This document shows, piece after piece, positions 1 through 8,999 of a stretch of 33,797 bases of DNA. The number at the start of each line of letters is the position of its first letter. Positions within the stretch are counted from its first letter, which is position 1. Below the pieces are notes generated by a model. That model ran no database searches. It worked only from the letters and a program-made list of their open reading frames with translations, and was not told the origin of the DNA. Source of the DNA: Balneolaceae bacterium UBA2956 (GTDB taxonomy: Bacteria; Bacteroidota; Rhodothermia; Balneolales; Balneolaceae); assembly GCA_002348545.1 (NCBI GenBank), contig DEBM01000055.1, positions 2,203-35,999 of the forward strand, written 5' to 3'. A program made the translations under genes and the position numbers.

Positions 1-297
1 ACTGATACTCCAATTGGCTATTTAATACCAGGTCAAAGTTTGCATAAAGAGCTTGAGTTACTAGTGGAAAGTGGGTTTTCAAACGAATATGCATTACAAA
101 CTGCTACCATTAACCCAGCAACATTTTTAGGAGTTGAAGAAGAAACTAGCCGGATAAAAGTCGGGTATAATGCTGATCTAGTATTATTAAAAGGAAACCC
201 ATTACAGAATATTTCTTTCACTCAAAAAATACATGCCGTCATTAAAAATGGAACCTTTTGGAATATTTCTGAGCTAGATTCTATGCTAATCCGATAA
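1..297 (+). CDS. Amidohydrolase family protein, C-terminal fragment
   Basis: The reading frame is open from the first base, so the gene is cut by the window edge and only about 98 C-terminal residues are present. The fragment opens with TDTP, which fits the conserved metal-binding Asp region of metal-dependent amidohydrolases. It continues with the typical C-terminal segment: helix ELELLVESGFS, then ALQTATINPATFLG, then KVGYNADLVLLKGNPL, the return strand of the composite beta-sandwich domain. This arrangement is shared by imidazolonepropionase-like and prolidase-like amidohydrolases. The substrate cannot be read from this part. The next gene on the same strand starts 141 bases downstream, so co-transcription is uncertain. 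Family is confident, exact role is not. Confidence 0.85.
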   Translation, partial: TDTPIGYLIPGQSLHKELELLVESGFSNEYALQTATINPATFLGVEEETSRIKVGYNADLVLLKGNPLQNISFTQKIHAVIKNGTFWNISELDSMLIR

Positions 298-438
298 AGT
301 ATCGGTGGTCAGATTATTTTTTAAAAAAGTCATCCAAATTCCAAAAAAAGGAACCAATACCTCTGGAGCTTAGTTTTATATAGTTCTACGGAATGCCAAT
401 ATAATGTATCCGGTAACTAAGATTCCAATCCCCTAAAC

Positions 439-1206
439 ATGAGCAGCAAACCCATTATCCAATTGAAACAGCTAACAAAGAGTTATCAAGAGGGTAGTAA
501 AAGGCGACTGGTACTTAACCAACTTGAACTTTCTGTTTTACAAGGTCAAATGTATGTGCTGTTAGGGCGTTCCGGTTCTGGGAAAAGTACTATGTTGAAC
601 TTGCTTAGCGGGATCGACCAGCCCGACACTGGACAAGTTATTATTGACGGTACAGATATTTCGAAGATGAATGAGAAAGATCGCACCAAATATCGGCGAG
701 ACAATATTGGTTTTGTATTTCAGTCGTTTAATCTTATTTCAACGCTCACCGCTTTTGAAAATGTCGTACTTCCATTGTCTTTGAAGGGGGATGATCCAGT
801 CGAGAGTGAGAAGAAAGCAAAGTTATTTTTAGATCAAGTAGGTCTAGGCGATAGGGGAGCAAGCTATCCTGATTTGCTATCGGGAGGTGAGCAGCAGCGT
901 GTGGCCATCGCAAGAGCTTTAGCCCATGAACCAAAGTTTATTTTGGCCGATGAGCCCACTGGTAACCTTGATTATAAAACCGGTAGTATTGTATTAAACA
1001 TGCTTAGTGATTTAGTCCGAGAGAATGGACGGACCATGATTATTGCAACACATGATCGGGAAATGGGTCAAATTGCTGATCAGGTGTTAGAGCTTCGTGA
1101 AGGAAGTTTACACGCCATGAATGCATCTAGGGATTTTGCTAAATTATCGAAATCAGCCAAGCCATTAACGAAACCGAATCGACCAAAGCATTCCACGCAT
1201 GATTAG
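439..1206 (+). CDS. ABC transporter ATP-binding protein, LolD/MacB type
   Basis: A 255-residue cytoplasmic nucleotide-binding subunit that would power the permease encoded next to it. Walker A GRSGSGKST lies at residues 43-51, the Q-loop glutamine near 95 in FVFQSFNL, the signature LSGGEQQ at 147-153, Walker B FILADEP at 167-173 and the H-loop histidine in ATHD near 205. The LSGGEQQRVAIARAL stretch is typical of the LolD/MacB/FtsE group (COG1136), which moves lipoproteins or peptides mechanically instead of importing solutes. After the conserved domain there is a basic Lys/Pro-rich tail of about 30 residues with no recognised function. The stop overlaps the start of the permease gene by 8 bases, so translational coupling is likely. 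ATG at 439 is the natural start; no strong Shine-Dalgarno site is seen. Confidence 0.95.
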   Translation: MSSKPIIQLKQLTKSYQEGSKRRLVLNQLELSVLQGQMYVLLGRSGSGKSTMLNLLSGIDQPDTGQVIIDGTDISKMNEKDRTKYRRDNIGFVFQSFNLISTLTAFENVVLPLSLKGDDPVESEKKAKLFLDQVGLGDRGASYPDLLSGGEQQRVAIARALAHEPKFILADEPTGNLDYKTGSIVLNMLSDLVRENGRTMIIATHDREMGQIADQVLELREGSLHAMNASRDFAKLSKSAKPLTKPNRPKHSTHD

Positions 1207-3748
1207 GCAGTACCAAGACCTACTTTGGCAGTCTAGCCTTCGATTTCTATTGAAACACCCATGGCATTTTTTGTTATCTATCTTAGGCGTAGCTCTCGGT
1301 GTGGCTATGGTTATCTCAATTGATCTTTCTAACAGCTCAGCCCAACGCGCTTTTTCTCTGTCGGCCGAAGCGCTAACAGGTAAAACAACTCATCAAATTC
1401 AAGGGTCTGGTGATTTTTTGAGCGATCAAGTGTATCGGGATTTAAGACTGACAACTGGATATCGAAATTCTGCGCCCGTTATCGATGGCTATGGTACGCT
1501 CCAAGGATTGGATCGAACCTTTCAAATACTGGGTGTGGATCCGATAGCAGAGGGACCGTTCCGTGATTTTTCAAGTCAGGATGGCGGCATTGACTTAGCT
1601 AGGTTTATAACCGGACAACCCACAGCTGTTATAAGTGAGTCAGTTCTGGCAGATTTGGCCAAAAATATCGGAGATAGTATCCAAGTATCTGTAAGTGGGC
1701 GACTCTTTGACCTGCTTGTTGTTGGCGCTATTGAAACGGATGACAAGCGAAGCCAACAAGCCCTAGAAAGCGTTCTCCTGATAGATATTAATATTGCACA
1801 GCAACTTTTTGGCATGGCTAGTCAGTTATCCAGAATTGACCTAATAATTCCTAATGAAAATGAAGAATCAATTATAGCGTCACTATCGGCTGGCTTACCA
1901 GTGGGTACGCGTCTGGTTTCTACCAGCTCTCGTACGGATATCCTCAGTCAAATGACTCGAGCATTTGAACTCAATTTACAAGCACTAAGCCTATTGGCTT
2001 TGCTGGTGGGAATGTTCCTTATTTATAACACAATGACTTTTTCAGTGGTTCAGCGTTTACCCCTTATTGGTCGTCTCCGCGCCCTGGGAGTGACGAAATT
2101 GGAAATACTCTCGATGATTTTAAAGGAAGCCGTGCTCATCGGTCTCATCGGTACTATACTTGGGATAACCGCAGGCATCGGACTTGCGCAATTTCTACTT
2201 GAGTTGGTAACGCAGTCTATCAACGACCTCTATTTTGTATTATCTGTCCAAGAGTTAACCATAGAAATGGCACTTATACTAAAAGCGATTATTCTGGGCT
2301 TGGGTGCTACCTTATTGGCGGCTTTTTGGCCAGCTCGCGAGGCGTCAGAAGCAGAGGTGTCCACTGTTCTACGTCGCTCCTCAAGTGAATCAAAATTGGT
2401 TCATCGTCTGCCTATAACTGCTACAATAGGACTGGCTATTGGTCTGGCTGGTGGGGGCATTCTATTACTTCCCCATGGTGGAATTATCGCTGGATACAGC
2501 ACATTACTATTTGTCATTATCGGTTTTTCATTGCTTATTCCATCCCTGATGGTGGGTTTGGCTGCATTTATGCGCCCAATTTTTGGAACTCTAAATGGGT
2601 TAATTGGGAAGATGTCGGTGCGTGGTGTGGTGACCGAGCTTAGCCGAACCTCAGTAGCAGTTGCTGCCCTTGTTGTTGCTGTTGCTGCCTCGGTTGGAGT
2701 AGGCATAATGGTCGATAGCTTCCGAGTAACTGTTGTATCTTGGTTGGAGTCTCAATTACAAGCCGATATTTATGTGCAGCCCCCTAGCGCGGTAGCCCGC
2801 AAAGCTGATGCACAACTGCAAACCGAATTAGTTCAGCTTTTGAAAGAAACCGAAGGGGTTGAAAGTGTTCACTCGGTTTTCAGCGAAGATGTAATGACTA
2901 CTTTTGGCAGTAGTAATCTGGTGACGACCTCATTGGGTGTAAAGGCGAGCGAATCCTACCAAACCAAGGAACTTCAGGACGGCTTTTGGGGGCAATTTGC
3001 TCAAGAAAAAGTGATCATGATTTCTGAGGCGTATGCCTACCGTTTTGGAATTGGAATAGGTGATAGTTTGGGTATAATGACCGATAAGGGCATGCAATAT
3101 TTTCCCATCAAAGCTATCTACTTTGATTATGCCTCAGATATGGGGACAGTTACCATGAACCGAAGCTTATATGACCGTTTTTTCGGTAATCGCGCCATTT
3201 CTGGACTTGCTTTGTATGCCGATGATCAGACCGAGGTGAATGTGCTGGTTGATCGTTTACGGGATCGCGCAGCAGGGGTGCAAGATGTCTTTATTCGTTC
3301 GAATAAAGGTTTGCGTGAAGCTTCAATTGAAATTTTTGACCGGACTTTTACAGTAACCGTGGTGCTAAGATTGTTAGCCGTAATGGTGGCCTTTGTGGGT
3401 ATTTTAAGTTCGTTAATGGCGCTGCAACTTGAGCGGGCTCGAGAACATGCTGTGCTTAGAGCCAATGGAATGACTCCGGGGCAGTTATGGAACTATGTTA
3501 TAACCCAAACGGGGGTTATGGGTGTGATTGCTGGGGTCTTGGCTATCCCTCTTGGGCTACTTATTTCCTATGTCTTGGTCTATGTGATTAATCTTCGTTC
3601 TTTCGGATGGACTCTAGAATTCATGGTTAGCCCTTCGCTGTTGATTCAAGCTGTAGCCTTAGCAGTTGTAGCGGCCTTGTTGGCGGGAATCTACCCATCA
3701 TGGAGAATGGCAAAGGCGAACCCAGCCGATGCATTACGAAGCGAATAA
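1199..3748 (+). CDS. FtsX-family ABC transporter permease
   Basis: An 849-residue inner-membrane permease with two FtsX-type units. An N-terminal membrane helix around residues 18-40 is followed by a roughly 200-residue extracytoplasmic domain (MacB periplasmic-core type). Membrane helices follow between about 255 and 385, a central membrane block lies at about 400-510, a second soluble domain spans about 520-715, and three closing helices run from about 715 to 845. The protein ends in the usual PSWRMAKANPADALRSE motif that follows the last FtsX helix. Length and architecture match large two-domain FtsX permeases (COG0577) that usually travel with a LolD-like ATPase and a secreted CrtC/AttH-like protein, as here. 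The cargo is unknown; a role in envelope lipid, lipoprotein or peptide handling is inferred. Its start overlaps the ATPase gene by 8 bases. Confidence 0.93.
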   Translation: MIRQYQDLLWQSSLRFLLKHPWHFLLSILGVALGVAMVISIDLSNSSAQRAFSLSAEALTGKTTHQIQGSGDFLSDQVYRDLRLTTGYRNSAPVIDGYGTLQGLDRTFQILGVDPIAEGPFRDFSSQDGGIDLARFITGQPTAVISESVLADLAKNIGDSIQVSVSGRLFDLLVVGAIETDDKRSQQALESVLLIDINIAQQLFGMASQLSRIDLIIPNENEESIIASLSAGLPVGTRLVSTSSRTDILSQMTRAFELNLQALSLLALLVGMFLIYNTMTFSVVQRLPLIGRLRALGVTKLEILSMILKEAVLIGLIGTILGITAGIGLAQFLLELVTQSINDLYFVLSVQELTIEMALILKAIILGLGATLLAAFWPAREASEAEVSTVLRRSSSESKLVHRLPITATIGLAIGLAGGGILLLPHGGIIAGYSTLLFVIIGFSLLIPSLMVGLAAFMRPIFGTLNGLIGKMSVRGVVTELSRTSVAVAALVVAVAASVGVGIMVDSFRVTVVSWLESQLQADIYVQPPSAVARKADAQLQTELVQLLKETEGVESVHSVFSEDVMTTFGSSNLVTTSLGVKASESYQTKELQDGFWGQFAQEKVIMISEAYAYRFGIGIGDSLGIMTDKGMQYFPIKAIYFDYASDMGTVTMNRSLYDRFFGNRAISGLALYADDQTEVNVLVDRLRDRAAGVQDVFIRSNKGLREASIEIFDRTFTVTVVLRLLAVMVAFVGILSSLMALQLERAREHAVLRANGMTPGQLWNYVITQTGVMGVIAGVLAIPLGLLISYVLVYVINLRSFGWTLEFMVSPSLLIQAVALAVVAALLAGIYPSWRMAKANPADALRSE

Positions 3749-3775
3749 ACTTTTTGAGAATTAAATAATCGTTCT

Positions 3776-4978
3776 ATGAAATTATCATTTTGGCAAATTA
3801 TAACAATTCCACTACTTGTAGGCCTTGTGCTGTCTTGGATTCTTTTCTCCGAGCCGGGAGCTGAAATTGAAGCCACTATCTCTGCTGCTCAGGCGTTAAG
3901 TGGAGGCGATACGGAAGGCTATATCCAAGCACTTGGCCCAAGAGAATTTGTATTTCCTGTGGATCATGGGGCTCACCCTGGTTTTAAAACCGAATGGTGG
4001 TATTACACTGGGAATTTGTTTACTAAAGATGGGAGGCAGTTTGGCTATCAATTCACAATTTTTAGAAATCAATTAAGCCCTACAGAAGCGGTTAACGTAC
4101 TAATTGATCCTAAGATAGTTAGGACTCATAATTTGGAGTGGAATACCAACCAATTGTACTTAGCACACTTTGCGATCTCCGATGTGTTAAAAAAAGATCA
4201 TGTGTTTGATGAGCGCTATAGCCGAGGTACTGCTGGCTTGGCGGGGGCGAGCGTGGATCCTTATCGGATCTGGCTGGAAGATTGGGAGATAATTCAGGTT
4301 AAGGATTCAATGGCTAGTGGTGAGCGGTTTCCGGTGAGAATTAAGGCAGAAATGGTGAATGGGACAGCTTTGGACATACAGCTGAGCCCACAAAAACCAC
4401 TGGTACTCCAAGGGGAAGAGGGTTATGATAAGAAAGGGGGTCTGGATGGAAATGCTTCGTATTATATTTCGTTCACGCGAATGCAGACCGATGGGGTGCT
4501 GCAAAAGGATGGCGAGTTATTTGCGGTTTCAGGGCTGAGTTGGATGGATCATGAGTGGAGTACCTCTGCCTTGGATTCAGGGCAAACAGGATGGGATTGG
4601 TTTTCTATCCAACTTTCTAACGGATACGAGCTCATGTATTATCAAATTCGAAATGTGAATCCTGATTTAGCCCCCCAAATTACAGGTAGTTTGATTGCTC
4701 CGGATGGTCAAAAGAGAGATTTAGACCAAGGCGAAGTACGTTTAGAAGTGCTAGAGTATTGGACTAGCCCTCATACTAGGGCGCGTTATCCTGCGCAATG
4801 GACGCTTGCTATTCCTTCTGAAGAATTAGAGATGGACGTAGCCACTGTATTTGATGATCAGGAGATGACGGTGTCAGTCCAATATTATGAGGGAGCACTC
4901 CAAGTTTCAGGGAATTTTAGGAATGAGGTCATCGGTGGGAATGGGTACATCGAGATGACGGGCTACGAGCAAGAGTGA
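3776..4978 (+). CDS. Predicted secreted CrtC/AttH-like lipocalin-fold protein (COG5621)
   Basis: A 400-residue protein with an N-terminal hydrophobic segment (about residues 7-25) acting as a signal or membrane anchor, so the rest lies outside the cytoplasm. The mature part begins with FVFPVDHGAHPGFKTEWWYYTGNL, the hallmark of the AttH/CrtC family, with EWWY at 73-76. Further conserved points are SGLSWMDHEWS in the middle and WDWFSIQLSNG after it. The family has a double lipocalin-like barrel; one branch is carotenoid 1,2-hydratase. The branch encoded next to FtsX-type ABC transporters is annotated only as predicted secreted hydrolase. No carotenoid gene is nearby, so a carotenoid role is unlikely. 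The gene begins 27 bases after the permease stop and is probably in the same operon. Biochemical activity is unknown. Confidence 0.88.
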   Translation: MKLSFWQIITIPLLVGLVLSWILFSEPGAEIEATISAAQALSGGDTEGYIQALGPREFVFPVDHGAHPGFKTEWWYYTGNLFTKDGRQFGYQFTIFRNQLSPTEAVNVLIDPKIVRTHNLEWNTNQLYLAHFAISDVLKKDHVFDERYSRGTAGLAGASVDPYRIWLEDWEIIQVKDSMASGERFPVRIKAEMVNGTALDIQLSPQKPLVLQGEEGYDKKGGLDGNASYYISFTRMQTDGVLQKDGELFAVSGLSWMDHEWSTSALDSGQTGWDWFSIQLSNGYELMYYQIRNVNPDLAPQITGSLIAPDGQKRDLDQGEVRLEVLEYWTSPHTRARYPAQWTLAIPSEELEMDVATVFDDQEMTVSVQYYEGALQVSGNFRNEVIGGNGYIEMTGYEQE

Positions 4979-4992
4979 GATGCAGCGTAAAT

Positions 4993-5004
4993 TTGGCATG
5001 CCAA
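4993..5004. repeat. 12-base perfect palindrome between convergent genes
   Basis: TTGGCATGCCAA reads identically on both strands. It lies in the 47-base gap between the ends of the secreted CrtC-like gene and the acid phosphatase gene. It has no loop and no T-run, so it is not a standard terminator. It could be a protein-binding site or chance. Confidence 0.3.
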
Positions 5005-5025
5005 CGAGTCTACTATATATTTAAT

Positions 5026-5802
5026 TCAATCCCAAGAACCATAAACTGCATTCGGCAGTAACAACACATCGGATGAAATCCGTTTAATAAAGGCTTTTAT
5101 AACCACATTTTTTTGGGTAGTCCGACTAAAATCTTTTATGTTATCTCCTACTTGATAAACAATTGATAGTGGTCTGTTCCAAACTTCTTTGACCTCCATA
5201 TTGTCTACCCAGCAATATTTGGCCGTACCACTAGAGATTTGACTGCGTCGCAGATCTTTGTCATTAATCATTCCTTCCATGCCCACAGAGTTTCGATCTA
5301 CTTGGGACCGACCCATTATGCAGGTATTGTTACGATTAATAGGGAAACCTAGAGCGGTTAAATTATTCCATGTATATGAATCTAATTCACGCTCACGGTT
5401 AGTTACTAGTGCAATTTGACCCCCTTTATCAAGCACTTGAGTAACAAATTCAATCGAACCAGGAACGGGAGTTGCGGCCTCTTCTTTTACCCACTCAGCC
5501 CAACTTTCCGATGAATATCCCAACCCCAAAAGATCGCGCCTGCGGTTATATTCAACGTTGTTTAGCAGGGTTTCATCTACATCCATCACAACTACCCAAG
5601 ACTCTTTCGGAACTTCAAAAGCAGCTATATTTTGGGCAGCCGTACGGTATAGATGCTCAGTAATTATCTGATATTCTGCACTATTCATGGTCCATTTTAC
5701 AGCAGAACTTACGTCAAATTCTTGGTTGATCTGTTTATTAGATTGGGTGCAGAATAGCAAGCTAGAACAACAAATTAGAATGATTAGAAAGGATTTAGTC
5801 AT
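5026..5802 (-). CDS. HAD-superfamily acid phosphatase / 5'-nucleotidase, lipoprotein e(P4) family
   Basis: About 258 residues from the chosen start. The N-terminus MTKSFLIILICCSSLLFC is a short basic-hydrophobic leader with cysteines at 11, 12 and 18, suggesting a lipoprotein although the lipobox is weak. An upstream in-frame ATG at 5844 would put 14 polar residues before the leader, so 5802 is preferred. HAD motif I is DVDET (Asp74, Asp76), motif II is in ALVTNRE, and a late acidic motif is GDNIKDF. This matches the DDDD-type e(P4)/class C acid phosphatases, which hydrolyse nucleotide monophosphates outside the cytoplasm and can help acquire phosphate or nucleosides. It is convergent with the upstream operon and divergent from the luciferase-like gene. 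Family is confident; substrate is inferred. Confidence 0.88.
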   Translation of the reverse strand: MTKSFLIILICCSSLLFCTQSNKQINQEFDVSSAVKWTMNSAEYQIITEHLYRTAAQNIAAFEVPKESWVVVMDVDETLLNNVEYNRRRDLLGLGYSSESWAEWVKEEAATPVPGSIEFVTQVLDKGGQIALVTNRERELDSYTWNNLTALGFPINRNNTCIMGRSQVDRNSVGMEGMINDKDLRRSQISSGTAKYCWVDNMEVKEVWNRPLSIVYQVGDNIKDFSRTTQKNVVIKAFIKRISSDVLLLPNAVYGSWD

Positions 5803-6034
5803 AGGTATACATTTAGCTAAGTTGGCATGTTTTGGATTCGTCATAGTTACTGATCGTATGAAATTGAAACTAAAAAAAAATCACATCTTAACCCACTAAA
5901 CATGCAAGGCTGTATATCTTTCATTACACAAACAGTTTGATGGAGATACAAAAATAATTCAACATTAAACTATTTTTTGTAATATTTTTTTTATTAAAGA
6001 TAACACATCAAGAAAGACCACGTAATTTAATATC

Positions 6035-7081
6035 ATGAAATTAGGAATCGATAGCTTTGCGGCTGTACAAGGACAACACGGAAAGCCCAGTACACCAAAT
6101 CAGCAGGCTGAAACCATTGAAAATTTACTTACTCGAATCGAACTTATGGAACAGGTAGGTTTGGATGTATTTGGCCTAGGAGAGCATCACCGTCCAGAAT
6201 ATCTAGACTCCTCCCCTTTAACTATATTAGCTGCCGCTGCCGCTCGTACGTCTAAGATTGAACTGTTAAGCGCAGTCACAGTACTCAGTGCACAAGACCC
6301 GGTTCGGGTATTTCAGCAGCTAGCGACGCTGGATATCATCTCCAAAGGGCGGGCAGGCCTAGTTGCAGGTCGAGGGTCATTTTCGGAAGCCTTTCCTTTA
6401 TTTGGACTAAACTTTCAAGATTATGATGATCTTTTTGAGGAGAAACTTGAGTTGCTGCTTCAGCTTAGAGCTGAGGAGAATGTGAATTGGAAAGGACGAT
6501 TTCGCCCAGCGCTCACCGGGCAAGGAGTTTATCCGCGACCTTATCAACCAGAAGTCCCTATTTATGTGGGTGTAGGTGGGACACCGGGATCTTTTGCACG
6601 AGCAGGGCGGCTTGGTCTACCCTTAATGATAGCTATAATAGGAGGTCAAACACACCGTTTTAAACCGTTAGTCGATATGTATTACCGAGCTGGAACCGAG
6701 GCAGGGCAACCTCGAGAAAAATTAAAAGTAGCTGTGCATTCGTTGGGTTTTATTGCGGAGAATTCGCAGTCGGCTCACGAGCAGTTTTTCCCAGGTTATG
6801 CAAAAACTTTTACTCAGATTGGGCAAGAGAGAGGATGGGGTGGTGCTGTTACCCGGCAAAGTTATGAATCACAGTCCGATGAAATGGGGGCTTTAGTAGT
6901 AGGTAATCCCAAAGAGGTTGCAGATAAAATCGTGCGTCATTCAAGAGCCTTGGGAGGATTAACGGAATTTCGTTTGCACATGAATATAGCGCACTTGTCG
7001 CATGAACAGCTATTAAGTGCTATTAAACTTTTTGGTGAAGAGGTAGCACCAATTGTTAGAAAAAAACTGATAACATCTTGA
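6035..7081 (+). CDS. LLM-class (luciferase-like) flavin-dependent oxidoreductase
   Basis: A 348-residue TIM-barrel flavoprotein of the bacterial luciferase-like superfamily. Supporting stretches are the N-terminal strand MKLGIDSFA, GLDVFGLGEHHRPEYLDSSP (the conserved GEHH) near residues 44-62, SAVTVLSAQDPVRVFQQLATLD, and GRAGLVAGRGSF. PYQPEVPIYVGVGGTP and LGLPLMIAIIGG follow in the second half. These resemble the family annotated simply as probable LLM oxidoreductase. Such enzymes use FMNH2 or F420 and oxygen; which applies here cannot be read. The 190 bases upstream are very AT-rich and separate it from the divergent phosphatase gene. ATG 6035 lacks a clear Shine-Dalgarno site but starts exactly at the first barrel strand. 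Confidence 0.9.
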   Translation: MKLGIDSFAAVQGQHGKPSTPNQQAETIENLLTRIELMEQVGLDVFGLGEHHRPEYLDSSPLTILAAAAARTSKIELLSAVTVLSAQDPVRVFQQLATLDIISKGRAGLVAGRGSFSEAFPLFGLNFQDYDDLFEEKLELLLQLRAEENVNWKGRFRPALTGQGVYPRPYQPEVPIYVGVGGTPGSFARAGRLGLPLMIAIIGGQTHRFKPLVDMYYRAGTEAGQPREKLKVAVHSLGFIAENSQSAHEQFFPGYAKTFTQIGQERGWGGAVTRQSYESQSDEMGALVVGNPKEVADKIVRHSRALGGLTEFRLHMNIAHLSHEQLLSAIKLFGEEVAPIVRKKLITS

Positions 7082-7240
7082 AATAAAATATAAGGCTCAA
7101 ACTAAGAGAAAAAGATATATAAATTCTATTAAGAGTATCATATCATTATTATGGGTTTATTAATCTAAATGAGAGACTATATATAATTGGTTCAATCATA
7201 GCAATCCAGATGATTACTAAATATTTTTATAAATAATACT

Positions 7241-7690
7241 ATGATAGATATACTAAAAAGTATTACAGTATATTGTTTGGCCCTAATGTATGTAGGCATT
7301 GGGATAAAGCATTTTACAGAGGTAGATTTTTTTCTAGTTATTGTACCTCCATATATGCCATATCCAGAATTTATAGTTTATGTCTCAGGACTATTTGAAA
7401 TTATTTTTGGGATTTTATTGATACCAATCAAGACGCGTAAATATGGAGCTTTGGGTCTACTTGTTTTGTTGATTGCGGTTTTTCCTGCTAATATTTATCT
7501 ATTTGAATCTGAGATAGCTCAAAATACATTTGGTATTTCAAGAAAAGAAGCATTAGTTAGATTGCCATTTCAGGCCCCTCTTATAATATTAGCATATTGG
7601 CACTCAAAGCTGAAAACTAATTGTTTTTTTGATGTTTTCTGCTTGATGATTTTTATTCCAACAATGGTCTATTTTTTAACTCTAGGATAA
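7241..7690 (+). CDS. DoxX-like four-helix membrane protein
   Basis: A 149-residue integral membrane protein with about four hydrophobic helices. GIGIKHFTEVDFFLVIVPPYMPYPE after helix 1 and LFEIIFGILLIPIKTRKYGALGLLVLLIAVFPANIYLF in helices 2-3 are typical of the DoxX-like family, notably the IVPPY and FPANIY elements. Family members are small quinone- or redox-linked membrane proteins of mostly unknown function. The gene is noticeably more AT-rich than the luciferase-like gene 159 bases upstream and is flanked by AT-rich gaps on both sides, so it may be a separate transcription unit or an acquired gene. Start ATG 7241 has no obvious ribosome-binding site. Family good, function unknown. Confidence 0.8.
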   Translation: MIDILKSITVYCLALMYVGIGIKHFTEVDFFLVIVPPYMPYPEFIVYVSGLFEIIFGILLIPIKTRKYGALGLLVLLIAVFPANIYLFESEIAQNTFGISRKEALVRLPFQAPLIILAYWHSKLKTNCFFDVFCLMIFIPTMVYFLTLG

Positions 7691-8041
7691 ATCCAAAAAA
7701 GATCTCTTCTGAGTGCATTGCTTACAATTATGTAAAATAAAATCTTTTACACGAATTAATCTTACATCGGATAAAAACAATTTATTTACTACTAAGCCAA
7801 AATCGATATCATATAGTTAAGGCTATTGATAAGCCTAATGATTTATATTTACATGATGAATGTCTGAAGAATTATTTACAATTTTAAATATTACTACAAT
7901 TTCAAAAATGTATTTAATTCTTCACCTATAAATTTTAAGAGTTCAAATATTAGATTCTATATTATGAATAGGCACTTAAAGTAAAAACGACTAAATTATC
8001 AACGATTAAAGACTTTATCATTTAATCTACTACTCTCACTT
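7691..8041. other. AT-rich intergenic region without recognisable gene
   Basis: About 350 bases of strongly AT-rich sequence between the DoxX-like gene and sbtA. I found no open frame with homology-like content, no tRNA-like fold and no convincing terminator. It presumably contains the promoter for the sbtA-sbtB pair, but no site can be assigned. Confidence 0.6.
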
Positions 8042-8998
8042 ATGGAATCACTGATATCTAATTTTGCCTCGCCTGTAGTATTGGCCTTTACCCTTGGTAT
8101 AGCTGCTAAACTATTGAAGAGTGATCTAGAAATTCCAAAACCACTGTATCAAGGTTTGTCGATTTATTTGTTGTTGGCCATTGGTCTAAAAGGGGGTGTT
8201 GAGCTCAGTAAAACCTCTCTTGATGCTTTTATAGGTCCGGCCTTCATTACACTTTTGCTTGGTGTATTAACCCCACTTATCGCCTACGCTATTCTTCGTT
8301 ATTTGGGTCGTATGGACATGATAAACTCTTCAGCTATTGCTGCGCATTACGGCTCTGTTTCCGCGGTGACCTTTATTGCTGCTATCAGTTATGTCGAGAG
8401 TTTGGGTTACAGTCCGGAAGGCTTTATGCCCACACTGGTTGCTTTGTTAGAGGTTCCTGGTATAATTGTAGCCTTGATTATCCCTCAACTCTCCAATAGC
8501 GGAAATGGATCCTTTAAAAAAGCCTTGCATGAAGTAGTAACGGGGAGTTCCATTATATTGCTACTCGGCGGGCTACTTATTGGGTTTGTATCAGGACCGG
8601 TTAAGTTTGAGTCGGTTCAGCCTTTTTTTGTGAGTGGTTTTCAGGGGGCATTAGTACTCTTTTTACTGGAATTGGGTATGCTTACAGCTCGCCGACTTAG
8701 CGACTTGAAAAAAGTGGGGGTATTCTTACTCGGTTTTGGAATCTTAGTACCAATATTACATGGTGTGTTGGCCATTTGGTTGGGTCTTATGGTTGGTTTA
8801 AGCGCAGCTGGGGCAACCGTTTTGGCAGCCATGGTCTCGAGTGGATCCTATATAGCCGCTCCTGCAGCGGTAAGAATAGCTCTTCCGAAAGCTAATCCAA
8901 GCTATTATCTTACTGCATCTTTAGGAATTACTTTTCCCTTTAATATTACCATTGGAATTCCTATTTATTATTTAATTGCAATATGGATGGGAGTATAA
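8042..8998 (+). CDS. sbtA: SbtA-like sodium-dependent bicarbonate transporter family permease
   Basis: A 318-residue inner-membrane protein with around ten hydrophobic helices in two similar halves. The opening NFASPVVLAFTLGIAAKLLKSDLEIPKPLY, then LLLAIGLKGGVEL, AAHYGSVSAVTFIAA and VALLEVPGIIVALI match the SbtA family (COG3329). The second half carries FLLELGMLTARRL and MVSSGSYIAAPAAVRIALPKANPSYYL. Characterised cyanobacterial members are Na+/HCO3- symporters of the CO2-concentrating mechanism and are somewhat longer. Here the loop joining the halves (after IPQLSNSGNG) is short. The adjacent PII-like gene, one base downstream, strongly supports the call. In a presumed heterotroph the likely role is bicarbonate supply for carboxylases or pH balance; this is inference, and another anion is possible. 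Confidence 0.88.
   Translation: MESLISNFASPVVLAFTLGIAAKLLKSDLEIPKPLYQGLSIYLLLAIGLKGGVELSKTSLDAFIGPAFITLLLGVLTPLIAYAILRYLGRMDMINSSAIAAHYGSVSAVTFIAAISYVESLGYSPEGFMPTLVALLEVPGIIVALIIPQLSNSGNGSFKKALHEVVTGSSIILLLGGLLIGFVSGPVKFESVQPFFVSGFQGALVLFLLELGMLTARRLSDLKKVGVFLLGFGILVPILHGVLAIWLGLMVGLSAAGATVLAAMVSSGSYIAAPAAVRIALPKANPSYYLTASLGITFPFNITIGIPIYYLIAIWMGV
8989..8993 (+). promoter_or_regulatory. Ribosome-binding site of sbtB
   Basis: GGGAG lies inside the last codons of sbtA, 6 bases before the ATG at 9000. It decides that start over an in-frame TTG at 8976 and implies coupled translation of the pair. Confidence 0.6.
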
Positions 8999-8999
8999 A

